From Planctomycetaceae bacterium (lineage in GTDB: Bacteria; Planctomycetota; Planctomycetia; Pirellulales; Pirellulaceae): 33,361 bases of DNA. The translations under genes were made by a program, and so were the position numbers. Position 1 is the first letter of the stretch. Every line of letters starts with the position of its first letter. A model generated the notes under the pieces. It saw only the letters and a program-made list of their open reading frames with translations. It did not search any database and was not told the DNA's origin. Positions 6,269 to 15,181 of this stretch are shown here, piece by piece. The DNA lies in NCBI GenBank assembly GCA_005798335.1, contig SYJV01000016.1:1-33361 (forward strand), read 5' to 3'.

Positions 6269-6964
6269 ATGACCGCCATGATCAAAACGCTTCCGCGACG
6301 CAAGATCCGTGACGAGATTGCCGAACGGCTCAAATCGTACATCATCTCCAAATCGCTGGTGCCCGGCGATCGCCTGCCGACGGAAACCGAGCTTGCCGAA
6401 AAATTTGGGGTCAGCCGGCTGAGCCTCCGCGAAGCGACCAAGGCGCTCGAATTTCTAGGAATCGTCGAGTCGAAGACGGGCGTTGGGCTTTCGGTAGGGC
6501 AGATCGACATGGAACGAGTGACGGATCATCTTGGCTTTCATCCAGCACTTCATCGAGCCTCGTCGATTCAGCTCATCGATACCCGCATCGTCGTGGAAGT
6601 CGGTGCGCTCCCCTATACGGCGCAGCGGATGGCCGAAGACTCCTCGCTGCATGCGAAACTGAATGCGATTGTCGATCGTTTCCGCGCGACGCGCGACTTG
6701 CAGGAGTGGATCGATCTGGACATCGAGTTCCACCGGGCGCTGCTCGATGCCAGCGGCCTTTCACCGCTCGTGGCCTTTGGCGACCTCCTGCAGATATTCT
6801 TCCAACGCTTTCGCGACAGCGTGAAAAAGGCCGAGTGGAAAGACGGGATCGAGACGCACCAGCGGATCATCGACAGTTTGCGCGATCAGAATGTGCCGCA
6901 AGCGACGGCTGAGTTGAGGAAGCACATCGAGAGTCACAAGAAGCGACTGGAGCCACAAGCATGA
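6269..6964 (+). CDS. GntR family transcriptional regulator, FadR/FCD subfamily
   Basis: 231 residues from ATG 6269 (a second ATG at 6278 and a TTG at 6221 are possible; none has a clear Shine-Dalgarno sequence). An N-terminal winged helix (about 10-80) has the GntR pattern DRLPTETELAEKFGVSRLSLREATKALEFLG, split here as PTETELAEKFGVSR and LSLREA. The C-terminal FCD effector domain (about 95-225) shows DIEFHRALLDASG, ETHQRIIDSL and RKHIESH, the Asp/His residues that bind metal and small carboxylates in the family. FCD regulators usually sense an organic acid related to the pathway they control. The stop overlaps the next start (ATGA at 6961-6964), so it is translated with the cytochrome operon. 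The upstream MFS/SDR/2-oxoacid dehydrogenase set is an equally plausible target. Confidence 0.9.
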   Translation: MTAMIKTLPRRKIRDEIAERLKSYIISKSLVPGDRLPTETELAEKFGVSRLSLREATKALEFLGIVESKTGVGLSVGQIDMERVTDHLGFHPALHRASSIQLIDTRIVVEVGALPYTAQRMAEDSSLHAKLNAIVDRFRATRDLQEWIDLDIEFHRALLDASGLSPLVAFGDLLQIFFQRFRDSVKKAEWKDGIETHQRIIDSLRDQNVPQATAELRKHIESHKKRLEPQA

Positions 6965-9900
6965 GGGGAGTCGGCCGTCAGATCGAGACGCTTTTGGTCG
7001 GCGTCATGGCGGCTGCCCTGGCGGTGCAGGTAATGGCTGAACCGCCAGATGAAGCTGCGTTTGCACGGCTCGCAACGACGATTCACGAAGTTCGGCCGCT
7101 GATAACGAGCTACTGTTTTGAATGTCACTCCGGTGAAAAAATTGAGGCGGAAATCGATCTGGCGGCGTTCGCGGATCTAGCCGCTGTTCGGCGGCAAGCA
7201 CAAACGTGGCAAAAGATCGGAGAAATGCTCGACAGCGGCCAAATGCCGCCTAAGGACGCGAAGCAGCCGAGCGACGAGGATCGCCGTCGCTTGCAACAGT
7301 GGGTGCGCGACTATCTAAGCGTGGAAGCCAGTGCACGTTCGGGCGATCCGGGGCGGGTCGTACTCCGCCGTCTCAGTAATGCGGAGTACACGTACACTCT
7401 GCGCGACCTGACCAATGTTGATTCGCTCGCTCCAGCGCGCGAGTTTCCCGATGATGGAGCGGCGGGCGAGGGCTTTACCAACACCGGCGATGCGCTCGTG
7501 ATATCCCCCGCGCTGGTCACGAAATATTTTGACGCGGCCAAGGAGGTCGCCGCTCATGCTATTTTGCTACCGGACGGTTTGCGGTTTTCGCCCTTCATCA
7601 CCCGCCGAGACTTGTCCGATGATCTGGTGAAGAGACTTCGCAGTTTCCACTCCCAATACACCGACAACTCAGGCGCGTCGCGCGTCAATCTTCAAGGCAT
7701 TGTGTTCGATACCAACCAAGGGGGCCGATTGCCGGTGGAAAGGTACCTTGCGGCCACGCTGGAAGAGAGCCAAGCTCTGCGCGCAGGCCGGACATCAATC
7801 GCAGATATCGCTCGTCAGCGCAGTTTGATTCCCAAGTATCTAGGCTCACTCTGGGACATGCTGACTCAGAGTCCTAGCGAACAGCCATCGATACTTCTGG
7901 ACGATTTGCGAGCGCGATGGTCTGAGGCGGCTCCCTCCGACTTGAATGCGCTGGTCGCTTCCATCGAAAGCAGGCAGGCGGTTCTATGGCGGTTTTCCAG
8001 TGTAGGGCACATTGGGAAGGAGGAGGGCCCCAAGGCCTGGTTGGAGCCCGTCGACCCGATAGTCTCGAAGCACGATTTTCGCGTTAAGCTAAATCCGCCA
8101 GCCCCAGGGCAAGATGTCGTGTTGTACTTGGCTGCCGGCGACGCGGGCGATGGCAATCAGCACGACTTTGTCGTCTGGGAGCGGCCTCGCTTGGCGGCTT
8201 CCGGGAGGCCTGACATTCCATTGCGCGCTATTGGTCCTGTCTATGAGGGGCTAAAGGATCTTCGAAAAGAGGTTCTGGCCAGTGTCAGCAAATGTCTAAG
8301 TGCTGCTGCGCAAGCAACCGCGAATCCAGGACCTACCGACCTGGCCGTACTCGCTCGCCAACATGACGTACGGCCCGAATTGCTGGTGGCGTGGTTTGAA
8401 TATCTGGGCGTCACCCCAAAGGAAACTACTGGCTTTGGCAAGCTGCTTACGCGCAAGGAAAAGGGGACCGCCGGGCACGACTTTATCCACCGCTGGGTCG
8501 ACGATAACGCGTTAAGCGTGGTCGCCAATTCGTCCGACAAAGAGGTCAACATTCCGGGGCGATTAAAACCACGCAGCGTTGCCGTACATCCCAGTCCTTC
8601 CCACGCCGTCGTTGTGGGTTGGCGAAGTCCCGTCTCCGCCAAGCTGGCCATCACGGGAGTTGTCCAAGACGCTCATCTCGATTGCGGTAACGGCATTGCC
8701 TGGTCATTGGAGATGCGACGCTCGGGAATGCGGTATCGATTGGCGACCGGCGTGTCAGAGGGAACGAATGCCGCAACGATTGGTCCGATTCGAAGCGTCC
8801 CGGTGCAATCGGGCGACCTTCTCGCCTTGGCAATTCATCCGCGCGATGGCAATCATGGGTGCGATCTCACCGCGATCGACTTGACGTTGAGCGACGACGA
8901 GTGGGTCTGGAACTTATCGCGAGAGCTTTCTCCCGATCTATTGTCGGGAAATCCGCACTCCGATTCTTTCGGCAACAGCGACGTATGGCACTTCTTTTCC
9001 GAACCGACGACTACGGCGGACGGAAGTGTTCTTGCGGAAAATTCGCTGCTGGTCCGGTGGCATTTGACGGATTCGTCAAAGGAGAAGGAGCAACTTGCCG
9101 CAGAGCTGCAGGAACTATTGAACGGCGGTAGCGAACATCTTCCAACGGACTCGCCGGATACGCTGTTGGTCAATCAACTCTCTTCGCCTGGTGGACCACT
9201 GCTTTCGAAACTGCTGCGCGCCATCGTCGACAGTCCTCCCGCAGCTCTGGCGGAGCATTCTCGATATGGTATCGATCCTGCGAGCTTCGGCAAACACCCG
9301 CAAGGCAAGTCCGTGGAACCATCGGACCTGTGCGTTCAGGCGCCGGCCGTCTTAGAGGTTCGCTTGCCTGCCGATTTGGCCACTGGAGCAGAGTTGGTTG
9401 TTGGCGCGACTCTGCATTCCCAGGCCGATGAGGAAGCCAGCGCTCTGGTTCAAATCTTGACGCAACCGCCTCGTCTGCCTCTTCTTTTGACGCCTGGAAT
9501 TGCGGCAGGCACTTCAGTCGCTTCGGGCTCCTTCCTTGCGCGCGAAGGAAGCGCGGGGCGTCGCCGTTTGACCAGTGCTTTCAATGATTTCAGGCGGTAT
9601 TTTCCCGCGGCACTCTGTTACAGTAAGATCGTTCCAGTCGATGAAGTCGTCACGCTACACCTGTATTACCGCCAGGATGAGCACTTAAAGCGGCTGATGC
9701 TCGATGACGCTCAGACACTGGAGCTCGATCGGCTGTGGGATGAACTGTTTTACGTCAGCCAGCATCCGTTCCTTCAGGTCGATGCTTTCTTGCAAAAAAT
9801 CGAATATGCGAGTCAACTGGGCGATCCCAAGCCGTACGAAATATTCCGCCAGCCACTCATGTCAGCCGCCGATGCCTTCCGGCAGCGGTTGATCGATACC

Positions 9901-11154
9901 GAACCCAAACATCTTAAGGCTGTGTTGACGTTTGCCGATCAGGCGTTTCGTCGGCCGCTGACGGATGGAGAGGCTAAGATCTTGCGCGGGCTGTATCGAA
10001 AGCTGCGTGAGCAAGAACTGCCGCACGAGGATGCGATCCGGTTGACGCTGGCTCGCGTGCTGATTTCGCCGGCATTCCTCTATCGGGCCGAGATACCGGG
10101 GCCGGGCGAAACCGCCAGCCCTGTCTCTGACGGAGAACTTGCCAGTCGGCTGAGTTACTTCTTGTGGTCATCGCAGCCTGACGAGGAGCTGCGGAAGCTG
10201 GCGGCTGAAGGACGGTTGCGAGAGCCGGAGGTTTTGGTGGCCCAGACACGGCGGATGCTTCGCGACCCGAAAGTGCGCCGGCTGGCGATCGAGTTTGCCT
10301 GTCAATGGCTGCACATTCGCGACTTCGATCAACTGGACGAGAAGAGCGAGCGACATTTTCCGACATTCGTGAATATGCGAGGAGCAATGTACGAGGAGTC
10401 GATTCAGTTCTTCACGGACCTGTTTCAAAACGATCGCTCGGTGCAGACAATGCTCGACGCGGACTACACTTTTTTGAATGAGGAGTTGGCCCGGCACTAC
10501 GGTATGGCTGGAGTAAGCGGCAACGACTTCCGCCGCGTTGACGGCGTCAAGCAGCACGGCCGGGGCGGCATTCTCACGCAGGCTGCGACACTGTCCAAGC
10601 AATCGGGCGCGTCGCGCACCAGTCCGATACTGCGGGGCAACTGGCTGAGCGAGGTGTTGCTAGGCGAAAGACTGCCCCGGCCTCCCAAAGACGTTCCGCC
10701 GCTGTCGGATGACGCGCCCGAAGGAATGACTGAGAGGCAACTCATCGAGCGGCATAGCAGCGACGAGGCTTGCATGAAATGCCACGCGCGGATCGATCCC
10801 TTTGGCTTTGCGCTGGAAAATTACGACGCGATCGGGCGCTTTCGCACTCAGGATGCCAGCGGACTGCCGATCGATACGCGAACAAAGCTGCCCGACGGAA
10901 CAAAGATCGATGGAGCGAGCGGCTTGCGCACCTACTTGCTCACCGCGCGGCGCGAGGCGTTCGTTCGGCAGTTTCTGCGCAAGCTGTTAGGCTACGCACT
11001 TGGCAGGTCGACGCAGCTCTCCGATGAACCGCTGCTCTCCGAATTGACGCGCGAGCAGCTCACACCCAATCAATCCATCCGCGGGGCGATCGAGCGGATC
11101 GTCCTGAGTCCGCAGTTCAGACAGATTCGTGGCAGAGATTCCGTTACCGAATGA
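6961..11154 (+). CDS. Large secreted DUF1587/1595/1592/1588/1585 cytochrome-type protein
   Basis: 1397 residues with an N-terminal signal (LLVGVMAAALAVQVMA). Domains in order: a cytochrome-c-like segment with CFECH (C52, C55, H56); DUF1587 around 132-195 (LRRLSNAEYTYTLRDL); a long region about 200-985; DUF1595 about 986-1046 (FADQAFRRPLTDGE); DUF1592 about 1055-1182 (GELASRLSYFLWSSQPDEEL); DUF1588 about 1190-1290 with CMKCH (C1271, C1274, H1275); and DUF1585 to the end (FVRQFLRKLLGYALGR). The two CxxCH motifs suggest two c-type hemes, so it is probably an exported electron-transfer protein. Family members I know are about 700-900 residues; the central insertion accounts for the excess. ATG 6961 overlaps the GntR stop by 4 bp. 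In planctomycetes such genes are typically followed by DUF1552, as here. The biochemical role of the family is not established. Confidence 0.9.
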   Translation: MRGVGRQIETLLVGVMAAALAVQVMAEPPDEAAFARLATTIHEVRPLITSYCFECHSGEKIEAEIDLAAFADLAAVRRQAQTWQKIGEMLDSGQMPPKDAKQPSDEDRRRLQQWVRDYLSVEASARSGDPGRVVLRRLSNAEYTYTLRDLTNVDSLAPAREFPDDGAAGEGFTNTGDALVISPALVTKYFDAAKEVAAHAILLPDGLRFSPFITRRDLSDDLVKRLRSFHSQYTDNSGASRVNLQGIVFDTNQGGRLPVERYLAATLEESQALRAGRTSIADIARQRSLIPKYLGSLWDMLTQSPSEQPSILLDDLRARWSEAAPSDLNALVASIESRQAVLWRFSSVGHIGKEEGPKAWLEPVDPIVSKHDFRVKLNPPAPGQDVVLYLAAGDAGDGNQHDFVVWERPRLAASGRPDIPLRAIGPVYEGLKDLRKEVLASVSKCLSAAAQATANPGPTDLAVLARQHDVRPELLVAWFEYLGVTPKETTGFGKLLTRKEKGTAGHDFIHRWVDDNALSVVANSSDKEVNIPGRLKPRSVAVHPSPSHAVVVGWRSPVSAKLAITGVVQDAHLDCGNGIAWSLEMRRSGMRYRLATGVSEGTNAATIGPIRSVPVQSGDLLALAIHPRDGNHGCDLTAIDLTLSDDEWVWNLSRELSPDLLSGNPHSDSFGNSDVWHFFSEPTTTADGSVLAENSLLVRWHLTDSSKEKEQLAAELQELLNGGSEHLPTDSPDTLLVNQLSSPGGPLLSKLLRAIVDSPPAALAEHSRYGIDPASFGKHPQGKSVEPSDLCVQAPAVLEVRLPADLATGAELVVGATLHSQADEEASALVQILTQPPRLPLLLTPGIAAGTSVASGSFLAREGSAGRRRLTSAFNDFRRYFPAALCYSKIVPVDEVVTLHLYYRQDEHLKRLMLDDAQTLELDRLWDELFYVSQHPFLQVDAFLQKIEYASQLGDPKPYEIFRQPLMSAADAFRQRLIDTEPKHLKAVLTFADQAFRRPLTDGEAKILRGLYRKLREQELPHEDAIRLTLARVLISPAFLYRAEIPGPGETASPVSDGELASRLSYFLWSSQPDEELRKLAAEGRLREPEVLVAQTRRMLRDPKVRRLAIEFACQWLHIRDFDQLDEKSERHFPTFVNMRGAMYEESIQFFTDLFQNDRSVQTMLDADYTFLNEELARHYGMAGVSGNDFRRVDGVKQHGRGGILTQAATLSKQSGASRTSPILRGNWLSEVLLGERLPRPPKDVPPLSDDAPEGMTERQLIERHSSDEACMKCHARIDPFGFALENYDAIGRFRTQDASGLPIDTRTKLPDGTKIDGASGLRTYLLTARREAFVRQFLRKLLGYALGRSTQLSDEPLLSELTREQLTPNQSIRGAIERIVLSPQFRQIRGRDSVTE

Positions 11155-11234
11155 TAGTCGCCTTTCGCTCCGCGAAAGGAAGCTTTTGCGGAGCAAAAGC
11201 CGACAATCCCTTTCGCGGAGCGAAAGGCGACTAT
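11154..11234 (+). repeat. REP-like palindromic element, copy 2 (three-hairpin form)
   Basis: Outer arms 11154-11180 and 11207-11234 are nearly perfect inverted copies of the element at 6061 (ATAGTCGCC... / ...GGCGACTAT). Between them GCTTTTGC-GGA-GCAAAAGC forms a third, variant hairpin. It starts on the last base of the DUF1592 stop codon, inside the 203-bp gap before the DUF1552 gene. Confidence 0.87.
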
Positions 11235-11271
11235 AAAACGCGCGAGCGACGAAATCAAAAACTACAGGCTG

Positions 11272-11331
11272 GCATTTGCTTGCACAACAAATTGACAAGC
11301 TGGAAGCTTATTCCACGTGAGATGAACCATG
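11272..11331 (+). repeat. Dispersed element containing the 27-bp core, copy A
   Basis: The core at 11292-11318 runs from TTGACAAGCTGG to CCACGT and differs from the other copies at one base (TTATT for TTATC). The flanks TTTGCTTGCACAA on the left and ATGAACCATG on the right also occur at 17764-17820, so the repeated unit is nearly 60 bp here. Confidence 0.8.
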
Positions 11332-11357
11332 GCAACGCAATTAACGAGGAGTAAACC

Positions 11358-12659
11358 ATGACGAATCACCAGTTTCCGCGCCGCACGATGTTACATGGGC
11401 TGGGCGTTACGATGGCCCTCCCTTGGCTCGAGTCGATTCCCGTCTGGGGCGATCAGTCGGCCACGCGTGGCGCTAGTGAAGCGCCTGTTCGACTGGCCGT
11501 TCTGTTTGCGGGCAATGGCTTTCATTCCAAGGAGTGGCATGCCGAAGGCTCGGGCCGCGGGATGAAGCTGGGGCAGGTCCTCGCGCCACTGACCGATTTT
11601 CGCGACAAGCTCCTTTTCATTCGAGGCTTGTACAATGCCGAAGCTCTCAAAGGCAACATCCACAGCTCCATGACCGGAAACCTGTTGTCCGGCGCGCCGT
11701 TGGCCTCCGGCGGCGAGATCCGCTCGGGTACGAGCTTTGACCAAGTGCTCGCGCAAAGCTATGGTCGCTCGACGAAGGTCTCGAGCCTCGTGCTCGGCTG
11801 TGAGCGCTCGAACCCAGCCGTCCACAAAAACTACTCGATGCTCTATAGCTCGCACATCTCGTGGACGTCCCCAACCACACCGACGCCGCTAGAATTGTAT
11901 CCAGCGCTCGCCTTCGACCGCTTGTTCAAGGACGAGGTGCAGCGCGGCGATCAAAGCGTGCTCGATGCGGTGCTTGCTGACGCCAGCGACTTGCGCAGTA
12001 AGATCAGTTTCACGGATCAGCGCAAACTCGACGAGTACCTCGATTCGGTTCGCGATGTCGAGCAGCGCATTGAGCGGGCCGGCAAACAAGGGGAACTGCA
12101 AGGCTGGCGTCCAACGCTCTCCAAGCCCGATGTTCCCCGCCCACCCGACGGCTTGCCGCAAAACATCGCCGATCACATGCGGCTGATGTGCGACATCTTG
12201 GTGCTGGGATTCCAGACCGATACGACGCGGATTACAACGCTCAAGCTAAACAACGATCATTCGGCGCTCCGCTTCCCGCACCTGGGCGTCGATTACATGA
12301 TCCACCATTTGCTTTCGCACGCCGACACGCCCGACTGGCTGAAAGTCAACCAGTTATTCGTCGAACAACTGGCCTATATCGCCCGCAAGCTCGATGCTAT
12401 TCAAGAAGGTGAGCGAACGGCGCTTGACAATTCGATGTTGCTGTTCTGTTCGAGCATGCTCACCGGCAGCCACGATGCAACGCAGCTTCCCGTTGTGCTC
12501 GTCGGACGCGGCGGAGGCCAGATCGAAACCGGTCGCGTGTTAAACTATCGCGATCAAGAGCAGCGCCAAATGTGCCGGCTGTTTCTGTCGCTGATGGGCA
12601 AGATGAAGGTCCGCCTGGATCGGTTCGGCGATGCCACGCAACCGCTGACGGAGGTCTAA
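11358..12659 (+). CDS. DUF1552 domain-containing exported protein
   Basis: 433 residues, the usual size for DUF1552. The N-terminus FPRRTMLHGLGVTMALPWLE is the twin-arginine-like leader typical of the family, followed by RLAVLFAGNGFHSKEW, then LLFIRGLYN, and later LNNDHSALRFPHLG and HHLLSH. GAGGAG about 8 bases before ATG 11358 supports the start. DUF1552 genes regularly follow DUF1592-type cytochrome genes in planctomycetes and related bacteria, as here, and the two products are thought to act together outside the cytoplasm. The enzyme activity is unknown; remote similarity to the DUF1501/alkaline-phosphatase fold is suspected by analogy only. The next gene starts 4 bases after the stop. Confidence 0.9.
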   Translation: MTNHQFPRRTMLHGLGVTMALPWLESIPVWGDQSATRGASEAPVRLAVLFAGNGFHSKEWHAEGSGRGMKLGQVLAPLTDFRDKLLFIRGLYNAEALKGNIHSSMTGNLLSGAPLASGGEIRSGTSFDQVLAQSYGRSTKVSSLVLGCERSNPAVHKNYSMLYSSHISWTSPTTPTPLELYPALAFDRLFKDEVQRGDQSVLDAVLADASDLRSKISFTDQRKLDEYLDSVRDVEQRIERAGKQGELQGWRPTLSKPDVPRPPDGLPQNIADHMRLMCDILVLGFQTDTTRITTLKLNNDHSALRFPHLGVDYMIHHLLSHADTPDWLKVNQLFVEQLAYIARKLDAIQEGERTALDNSMLLFCSSMLTGSHDATQLPVVLVGRGGGQIETGRVLNYRDQEQRQMCRLFLSLMGKMKVRLDRFGDATQPLTEV

Positions 12660-12662
12660 CGC

Positions 12663-15176
12663 GTGTTGAACGCAATCGAGCGAAACTGGTTGCAGATATT
12701 CCTGGCGCCTCGCTGCGTTTTCGGATATACGTTTGTGTTTCTCGTATTCCAAGCGGCGAGAGGTACAATCGCTCAGGATCCGCCACGCAATCAATTGGCA
12801 CATTTCGAGAACAACGTGCGACCAGTTCTTGTCAACCGGTGTCTCAAGTGTCATGGCCCGCAGAAGTCGGAAGCGGGACTGCGGCTGGATGACGTTTCCC
12901 GCGCGATCCAGGGCGGCGATTCAGGACCAGCGTTCGTACCGGGGCAACCGGAGAAAAGTTTGCTGGTCAAGGCCGTACGACGGCAAGACGAACTGAAGAT
13001 GCCTCCGGACGACAAATTAAGTGACTATGAAGTTGCGGCGTTGATTCGCTGGATCGAGGACGGCGCCGTCTGGCCGACGGGAGTATCGTTGGGCACCAGT
13101 GGTCCGGGCCTGCGCAGCGGACCGATCACCGACCAGGAGCGAGCCTTTTGGTCATTCCAGCCGATTGCCGATCCGGCGCCACCGCCCATGGATGCGTCGC
13201 CCAGGACGCTTAACGACATCGACCGGTTTATCGCGGCGCGGCTGTCTGAAGTTGGCTTGACGATGCGTCCGGCGGTCGACAAGCGAGTCTTGTTACGGCG
13301 AGCGACGTTCGACTTGACTGGTCTGCCGCCTACGCCGGACGAGATTGACGCATTCTTGCGTGACGAATCTGCGAACGCGTTCGAAAAGGTCGTGGACAGA
13401 TTGTTGGCTTCTCCGGCGTACGGCGAGCGATGGGGAAGGCATTGGCTGGATGTCGTGCGGTATGCGGACACGGCCGGTGAAACCGCAGACTATCCGACGC
13501 CTCTGGCATACAAATATCGCAACTGGGTTATCAACGCCTGGAATGCGGACAAGCCGTACGACGAATTCATTCGCGAGCAGATTGCGGGAGATATTCTGGG
13601 TCAGCAGATGGTGGCACAACTTGCAACGGGCGTCAGCGACGAGGCTTTGGCCCAATATCGTGACATGCACGTGGCCACCGGCTTTATCGCGATCTCTCGC
13701 CGCTTCGGATTCGATGTTGAAAAGTGGCACACGCTCACGATTCAGGACACGATGGACACGATCGGTCAGTCTGTTCTGGGGCTGACGATCGGCTGTGCCC
13801 GCTGCCACGACCATAAGTACGATCCTGTAAGCATCGCGGACTACTATGGTTGGTACGGAATCTTTTCAAGCACGCGCTATTCGTTCCCAGGATCCGAGCA
13901 GAAGAAGCGGCCCTACGACCTTGTGCCGGGGCTGCCTCCTTCATTGGCCGAGCCATTGAAGACCGATTTTGATCAGCGGCTCGCCCGGCTCGAAGCGGAG
14001 ATCAAGCAACTCGAAGGGGAACAGAAGGCTGCGCAGAAGCGAGGTTCCGTGGCGGGTGGCGGGAGCGAGCCGGCCAGCGGCACGAGGTCCGACGAAGCGG
14101 CTCGCCAACTTTCCGAACTGACTGCGCGGCGCGCAGCGATGCAACAGTCGAATCCCTACGAGCTGATCTATGGAGCGGTTGAGCAAGGTGACCCGCAGGA
14201 CGCGCCCATCCAGATTCGTGGAGACCGACTGAGGCTAGGCGAGATCGTACCGCGCAAGAATCTCGATATCCTGGGAAACGATGCCTTGCCAGCCGACCCG
14301 GGCAGCGGGCGACTGGCGCTCGCGGAGTGGCTGACGCGTCCCAGTAATCCGCTGGCGGCCAGGGTGATGGTCAATCGCATCTGGCAGCATCACTTCGGCC
14401 GGGGAATCGTTGCCACCGAGAACGATTTCGGGACTCGCGGCCAACCGCCAACGCATCCCGAGCTACTCGATTGGCTGGCCACGCGTTTTATCCGCAGCGG
14501 TTGGTCGGTCAAGGCCATCCATCGACTGATCATGGCTTCAGCGACGTATCGGCAAGCGTGTGATTTCGATGCCCGGGCCGCAGAGATTGATCCCGATGCG
14601 CGGCTGCTGTGGCGGTTTAATCGCAGGCCGCTCGCGGCTGAAGAACTGCGCGACGCGATGCTGTTGGTCAGCGGGGATCTCGACCGCTCTGCCGGCGGTG
14701 AACACCCCTTTCCTCCGATGGAAAAGTGGAATTTTAGCCAACACAGTCCTTACTACGGTGTCTACGAAACCAGTCAACGCAGCGTTTATATGATGCAACA
14801 GCGGCTGAAACGACATCCTTTCTTAGGATTGTTCGATGGCGCGGACACAAACGCCAGCACACCTCGTCGCGGCCACTCGACCGTGCCGACGCAAGCCTTG
14901 TTCTTAATGAACAGCCAGTTCGTGCACGCTCGCGCTGCTTCGTTCGCCACCCAGCTTGTGCAGGCAGGTGGTTTGATTGACGATCAGATAAGGCGCGCGT
15001 TCATGCAGGTTTTGGGCCGATCGCCAGAACCGGAGGAGCTTAATGAATGCAAGGTGTTTATCGCCGAGTTCCTTGGAAAAACTTCGCACTCGTCCCAGAA
15101 AGAAAGGGAAGTCGCCGCCTGGCAAGCGCTTGCTCGCACATTGTTCGTTCGAAACGAGTTCCTCTTCGTAGAGTGA
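12663..15176 (+). CDS. PSCyt1-DUF1549-DUF1553 (PSD1-type) cytochrome protein
   Basis: 837 residues from GTG 12663, chosen because GGAGGT (12650-12655) lies 7 bases upstream and the N-terminus is then a signal peptide (GYTFVFLVFQAARGTIAQ). PSCyt1 follows with CLKCHGPQKSEAGLRLD (C60, C63, H64) and the MPPDDKLS segment. DUF1549 covers about 183-390 (DRFIAARLSEVGL, DLTGLPPTPDEIDAFL, YGERWGRHWLDVVRYADT, CARCHDHKYDP). A charged coiled region (about 435-490) precedes DUF1553 at about 545-835 (NPLAARVMVNRIWQHHFGRG, THPELLDWLA, RRPLAAEELRDAML). Such proteins are planctomycete hallmarks, probably exported heme proteins, of unknown substrate. The gene is 3 bases behind the DUF1552 gene and 5 bases ahead of its DUF1501 partner. 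Confidence 0.93.
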   Translation: MLNAIERNWLQIFLAPRCVFGYTFVFLVFQAARGTIAQDPPRNQLAHFENNVRPVLVNRCLKCHGPQKSEAGLRLDDVSRAIQGGDSGPAFVPGQPEKSLLVKAVRRQDELKMPPDDKLSDYEVAALIRWIEDGAVWPTGVSLGTSGPGLRSGPITDQERAFWSFQPIADPAPPPMDASPRTLNDIDRFIAARLSEVGLTMRPAVDKRVLLRRATFDLTGLPPTPDEIDAFLRDESANAFEKVVDRLLASPAYGERWGRHWLDVVRYADTAGETADYPTPLAYKYRNWVINAWNADKPYDEFIREQIAGDILGQQMVAQLATGVSDEALAQYRDMHVATGFIAISRRFGFDVEKWHTLTIQDTMDTIGQSVLGLTIGCARCHDHKYDPVSIADYYGWYGIFSSTRYSFPGSEQKKRPYDLVPGLPPSLAEPLKTDFDQRLARLEAEIKQLEGEQKAAQKRGSVAGGGSEPASGTRSDEAARQLSELTARRAAMQQSNPYELIYGAVEQGDPQDAPIQIRGDRLRLGEIVPRKNLDILGNDALPADPGSGRLALAEWLTRPSNPLAARVMVNRIWQHHFGRGIVATENDFGTRGQPPTHPELLDWLATRFIRSGWSVKAIHRLIMASATYRQACDFDARAAEIDPDARLLWRFNRRPLAAEELRDAMLLVSGDLDRSAGGEHPFPPMEKWNFSQHSPYYGVYETSQRSVYMMQQRLKRHPFLGLFDGADTNASTPRRGHSTVPTQALFLMNSQFVHARAASFATQLVQAGGLIDDQIRRAFMQVLGRSPEPEELNECKVFIAEFLGKTSHSSQKEREVAAWQALARTLFVRNEFLFVE

Positions 15177-15181
15177 TTGGA

